Origin: Marinicauda salina
Lineage (GTDB): Bacteria > Pseudomonadota > Alphaproteobacteria > Caulobacterales > Maricaulaceae
Assembly (NCBI RefSeq): GCF_003122085.1
Contig: NZ_QEXV01000003.1
Span: forward strand, 685,001-749,000
Direction: 5' to 3'
DNA: 64,000 nt
The notes under the pieces were generated by a model, which searched no databases, was not told the DNA's origin, and was given only the letters and a program-made list of their open reading frames with translations. The translations under genes and the position numbers were made by a program. Shown here piece by piece: positions 61,240 through 64,000 of this stretch; the stretch's first letter is position 1; each line of letters begins with the position of its first letter.

Positions 61240-61971
61240 ATGATCCGCGCCGCGCTACTGGCGACCGCCCTCGCCCTGCCGCTGCCCCTCGCCGCCACCG
61301 CCTGCGCCCAGGAGACCGCCTCGTCGAACGGGGAGGTCCGGCCCGCCACGCTGTCGCTGTCGGCCACCGGCGAGGTGCGCGCCGCCCCCGACATGGCCAC
61401 GGTTTCCGCCGGCGCCGTCAGCCGGGGCGCGTCCGCGCAGGAGGCTCTGTCCGCCAACGCTCGACTGATGCAGGGCGTCTTCGACGCGCTCGACGAGACC
61501 GGGATCGCCGAGCGCGACGTGCAAACCTCCCAGCTCTCGGTCAATCCCGTCTACTCGCGCCCCGACGAGGAGACCCGCGAGCGCCGCATCGTGGCCTACG
61601 AGGCGCGCAACACCGTGAACGTGATCGTGCGCGATCTCGACGGGCTGGGCGAAACCATCGACGCGCTGGTCAACGCCGGCGCCAACGAGCTGCAGGGCGT
61701 CAATTTCGGCCTCGAGGAACGCACCGAGGCCGAGGACGCCGCGCGGCTTCAGGCGATCGAGGAGCTGCACCGGCTCCGTGATCTCTACGCCGAGGCCGGC
61801 GATTTCGAGGTCGAGCGCGTGCTGTCGATCTCCGAGAGCTCGGGCGGCGGGCCTCAGCCGATGTACGCGCGCATGGAGGTGATGGCGATGGCCGCCGCCC
61901 CGACGCCGACCGCGGTGGGCGAACTGACCGTCTCGGTGACGATCAACGCCAGCTGGGAGATCTCCGAATAG
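61240..61971 (+). CDS. SIMPL domain (DUF541) periplasmic protein
   Basis: 243 residues with a signal peptide (TALALPLPLAATACAQ). The DUF541 pattern LSLSATGEVRAAPDMATV then GIAERDVQTSQLSVNPVYS, and YEARNTVNVIVRDL is complete. Such proteins form oligomeric rings in the periplasm, with reported roles in stress tolerance, but no general function is proven. The ATG at 61240 with AAAGGAG six bases upstream is used in preference to an in-frame start at 61168. Convergent with the HAD gene, 3 bp apart. Confidence 0.87.
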   Translation: MIRAALLATALALPLPLAATACAQETASSNGEVRPATLSLSATGEVRAAPDMATVSAGAVSRGASAQEALSANARLMQGVFDALDETGIAERDVQTSQLSVNPVYSRPDEETRERRIVAYEARNTVNVIVRDLDGLGETIDALVNAGANELQGVNFGLEERTEAEDAARLQAIEELHRLRDLYAEAGDFEVERVLSISESSGGGPQPMYARMEVMAMAAAPTPTAVGELTVSVTINASWEISE

Positions 61972-61974
61972 AAC

Positions 61975-62823
61975 TCACCAGACCAGCGTGTCTGCGGCCC
62001 AGCGCGCGCTGACGCCGCGCTCGGCGAGCGCGCGCTCCACAGCGGCCGCGTCGAAGCCGCCGCCGAGCTCGGCGCCGAGAATGCCGTGGGCGATGAACAT
62101 GGCGTCGATCCCCTCGCGATTCGCCCCGGCGATGTCGGTGCCGGGCCCGTCGCCGATGGCGAGCAGGCGCACATCGTCAACCGGGCCGCCGGCGATCCCG
62201 GCGAGGCGGTCGCGCGCGGCGGCGTAGATCGGCGCATGCGGCTTGCCCGCATAGATCGTCGTCCCGCCGAGTTGCTCGTAGCGCGCGGCCAGCGCGCCGC
62301 CGCACGGCAGCAGCCGCTCGCCCACCTGGACGACGAGATCGGGATTGGCGCACACCATCTCCAGGCCGCGCTCGACCCCCTCGGCGAGCAGGGCCTGGTA
62401 GTCGTCGACGGTCTCGGTCTCGTAATCGAGCAGCCCGGTGCAGGAGATGAAGGCGGACTCGCCGAGCGGCGCGAAGTCGAGTCCCGTCCCCTCGTATATC
62501 GGATCGTCCCAGTCGGGTCCGAGCTTGAAGGCCGGTCCCGGCGCTTTCGATGCGAGCACGTCGTGGGTGGCGTCGCCCGAGGTCACCGCGCCGTCACAGG
62601 CGTCATCGGGCGCGCTCATCTGATCGAGCAGATTGAGAAGCGAGGCGGACCGCCGCGGCGAGTTCGAGACCAGCACGACATGACCGCCGCCGGCGCGATA
62701 GCGCTGCAGCGCCTCGATCGCGGCGGGGATGAGCGCGTGACCGTCGCGAATCACGCCCCACACGTCGCACAGGATCGCGTCATAGCGCGGGGCGAGGTCC
62801 GACAGGCGGGCGGGATCGGTCAT
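61975..62823 (-). CDS. HAD superfamily subfamily IIA phosphatase (TIGR01459 type)
   Basis: 282 residues. Motif I LCDVWGVIRDGH provides the nucleophile Asp. Motif II is VVLVSNSPRR, and IYAGKPHAPIY and LAIGDGPGTDIAGANR hold motifs III and IV. The NagD/pNPPase-like cap region is present. This subfamily is nearly limited to alphaproteobacteria and has no settled substrate. The start MTDPARLSD at 62823 is taken because the longer frame adds only a short proline-rich tail. Confidence 0.87.
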   Translation of the reverse strand: MTDPARLSDLAPRYDAILCDVWGVIRDGHALIPAAIEALQRYRAGGGHVVLVSNSPRRSASLLNLLDQMSAPDDACDGAVTSGDATHDVLASKAPGPAFKLGPDWDDPIYEGTGLDFAPLGESAFISCTGLLDYETETVDDYQALLAEGVERGLEMVCANPDLVVQVGERLLPCGGALAARYEQLGGTTIYAGKPHAPIYAAARDRLAGIAGGPVDDVRLLAIGDGPGTDIAGANREGIDAMFIAHGILGAELGGGFDAAAVERALAERGVSARWAADTLVW

Positions 62824-62953
62824 GCAGCGGGGTTCTAGACCCCGCGCGGGCGGGGTCAATGGGGCGGCCGGTCAACCTGCCGGACGAGCCCGGCGAGCAA
62901 GGCGCCGAATAAGGCTCGAGGTCTCCTCTCCCCTCTCGGAGGGGGGGGTATAG

Positions 62954-62973
62954 CTAATTCTCATGAAAATTAG
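62954..62973. repeat. imperfect palindrome at the composition boundary
   Basis: CTAATT-C-TCATGA-A-AATTAG, symmetrical in 18 of 20 bases with two mismatched positions. It sits at the exact point where base composition changes. It might be an attachment-type core or a repressor site for the gene that follows at 63118. Confidence 0.35.
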
Positions 62974-63029
62974 TCACGCGCGGAACACATTAAATGTCAG
63001 TGTAGCGTCACCCACAGGTCACCAAGCGC

Positions 63030-63059
63030 TTGCGATAAGAATTTCTCCACCCTTATAGG
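63030..63059 (+). promoter_or_regulatory. candidate promoter of the nuclease-STAND gene
   Basis: TTGCGA (63030-63035) and TATAGG (63054-63059) lie 18 bp apart, four of six matches each to the -35 and -10 consensus. It lies about 60 bp before the ATG at 63118. The palindrome at 63023-63032 overlaps the -35 and could be an operator. Confidence 0.35.
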
Positions 63060-63117
63060 TAGAGCGATTGTCGCCTCCCATCATGGCTTGATGTGGAACA
63101 TAAATACTGAGAAACCC

Positions 63118-64000
63118 ATGTTTTTTCATGTCGATAAAGATCACATTCAAAAACTCGACGATACTGCGGCCCGAGAGCTATTGGCCCGCTTATGCGAGGC
63201 TTCCGCGTTTAAGTCCGATCATACTGCCAAGGGTGTAACATACGGAGGTCACCAGAAAGCTCCCGACGGCGGCATCGATGTCCGCGTCGAATTGAGCGGC
63301 GCTGCATCGGACGGGGAATTCGTTCCTCGATCTTCTACCGGCTTTCAAGTTAAAGCAGAACGGATCTCCGCTTCCGCCATAGTTAACGAGATGCGCCCCT
63401 CAGGATCGCTCCGCGCGTCCATTGTGGAGATAGGCGAAAGGTCTGGAGCCTACATAATCGCGAGCACGCGTGAGGATGTTGCTGACGCGCCGTTGACTGA
63501 GCGGAAGAATGCGATGGCGAGGGCAATCGCGGACAGCCCCGAGTGTACAAGACTCCACGTCGATTTCTACGACAGCCAACGACTTGCCACCTGGGTAAAT
63601 GAGCACCCCGGTGTTACAAGCTGGGTGCTTAGCAAAGTCGGCATTCACACTTCCGGCTGGAGACCTTTCGGCGATTGGTCTAGTGCTCCTACAAACGAAT
63701 CCTCTCAGTATATCCTCGACAATCACTTGCGCGTACACGGCGTCCGCTTGAAACGCGAGGAGGACACGCTGAGTGGTCTCAATGAGATGCGCGAGGCCCT
63801 ATTGGAGCCGCGCGGAGCGGTTCGCCTCGTAGGCTTGTCAGGCGTCGGAAAGACACGATTTGTACAAGCGCTTTTTGACGAACGTATTGGTGACCATGCC
63901 CTTAACCCTCAAGAAGCAGTTTATTGTGACCGGGCAGACAACCCAAAACCCTCCCCGCTCGAACTAGCCGAGCAAATTATAAACAGCGGCAATCGCTGCG
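63118..64000 (+). CDS. PD-(D/E)xK-like nuclease domain fused to STAND-type P-loop ATPase, N-terminal part
   Basis: The reading frame runs off the right edge after 294 codons. The protein starts MFFHVDKDHIQKLDDTAARE. Residues about 35-150 look like a Mrr/PD-(D/E)xK fold: GGIDVRVELSG with D54, then TGFQVKAERIS with Q77 and K79, the D...QxK core. A P-loop follows at 239-247 (GLSGVGKTR, K245). This order, nuclease then STAND ATPase, is that of antiviral STAND (Avs-like) defence proteins, whose C-terminal sensor part would lie beyond the window. The codon choice (TTA, ATA, more A/T-ending codons) differs from every neighbour. An in-frame ATG at 63091 is an alternative start. Recognition is from motifs only. 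Confidence 0.7.
   Translation, partial: MFFHVDKDHIQKLDDTAARELLARLCEASAFKSDHTAKGVTYGGHQKAPDGGIDVRVELSGAASDGEFVPRSSTGFQVKAERISASAIVNEMRPSGSLRASIVEIGERSGAYIIASTREDVADAPLTERKNAMARAIADSPECTRLHVDFYDSQRLATWVNEHPGVTSWVLSKVGIHTSGWRPFGDWSSAPTNESSQYILDNHLRVHGVRLKREEDTLSGLNEMREALLEPRGAVRLVGLSGVGKTRFVQALFDERIGDHALNPQEAVYCDRADNPKPSPLELAEQIINSGNRC

Larger units (their letters stand above)
62824..63117. other. composition boundary, no gene seen
   Basis: 294 bp. The left part is GC-rich and ends in a hairpin (CCCCT-CTCGG-AGGGG) inside a G-run near 62930-62948. From about 62950 the sequence is distinctly AT-richer with alternative spacing. It holds a 20-bp imperfect palindrome (62954-62973), the perfect 10-bp palindrome CAAGCGCTTG (63023-63032) and a promoter-like pair (63030-63059). 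It marks the join to a region of different origin. Confidence 0.55.

Overview
The window is a piece of a high-GC, gene-dense alphaproteobacterial chromosome. The best guess is a free-living heterotroph of the Caulobacterales / Hyphomonadales / Parvularculales type. This rests on the overall look of the proteins, two TonB-dependent receptors feeding catabolic operons, an alphaproteobacterial-type tRNA-Ile(CAU) and a TIGR01459-type HAD phosphatase. No taxonomic marker gene is present, so the placement is an inference. Packing is very tight. Start/stop overlaps of the ATGA, GTGA, TTGA or TGATG type join genes in most operons, and four convergent gene pairs end on one shared CTAG.

Layout, left to right. 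1-7.9 kb: housekeeping and accessory genes (a partial metallo-beta-lactamase-fold hydrolase, an M14 carboxypeptidase, an AhpD-like protein, an orphan PAS histidine kinase, a membrane TPR protein, a nitrilase and a cation/proton antiporter). 7.9-13.5 kb: the most unusual block. A TIR-transmembrane-WD40 protein faces away from a two-gene operon encoding a membrane protein with two NAD-binding (RCK-like) domains plus a RyR domain, and a SLOG-family protein. Together they look like a nucleotide-signal or stress-response module. 13.5-24.3 kb: a complete-looking CoA-dependent aerobic anthranilate (2-aminobenzoate) pathway, with ligase, fused monooxygenase/reductase, beta-oxidation enzymes, a RidA protein and a 3-oxoadipyl-CoA-type thiolase.

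24.4-37.9 kb: a DUF3088 gene, then a seven-gene operon (TonB receptor, diaminopropionate ammonia-lyase, M19 dipeptidase, amidase, CPBP protease, two serine hydrolases) divergent from a TetR regulator, next to a leucyl aminopeptidase and an MFS transporter. The same 24-bp element (21 of 24 identical) precedes the receptor and the transporter, which suggests one peptide-scavenging regulon. 38.0-45.5 kb: a two-component system and an RND metal-efflux-type operon. The same GTCAGC-N5-GTCAGC direct repeat stands before both transcription units. 45.8-54.7 kb: a carnitine-type cluster (CdhB-like thioesterase, CdhC-like cleavage enzyme, CaiT-like BCCT transporter) with a carboxylesterase, a quinone oxidoreductase, an SDR and a TonB receptor carrying a very tyrosine-rich loop.

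54.8-62.8 kb: a TPR-sulfotransferase, a LysR regulator with the two aconitase-X subunits (cis-3-hydroxyproline dehydratase type), tRNA-Ile(CAU), an MscS channel, a SIMPL-domain protein and a HAD phosphatase. 62.9 kb to the end: base composition and codon use change, and a truncated gene begins that encodes a PD-(D/E)xK-like nuclease domain followed by a P-loop (STAND-type) ATPase. This is the likely edge of a defence island. No intergenic gap exceeds 300 bases. The largest are 62824-63117, 47124-47413, 37828-38085 and 45534-45780, and each is described below. No CRISPR array, insertion sequence, rRNA or replication origin was seen.
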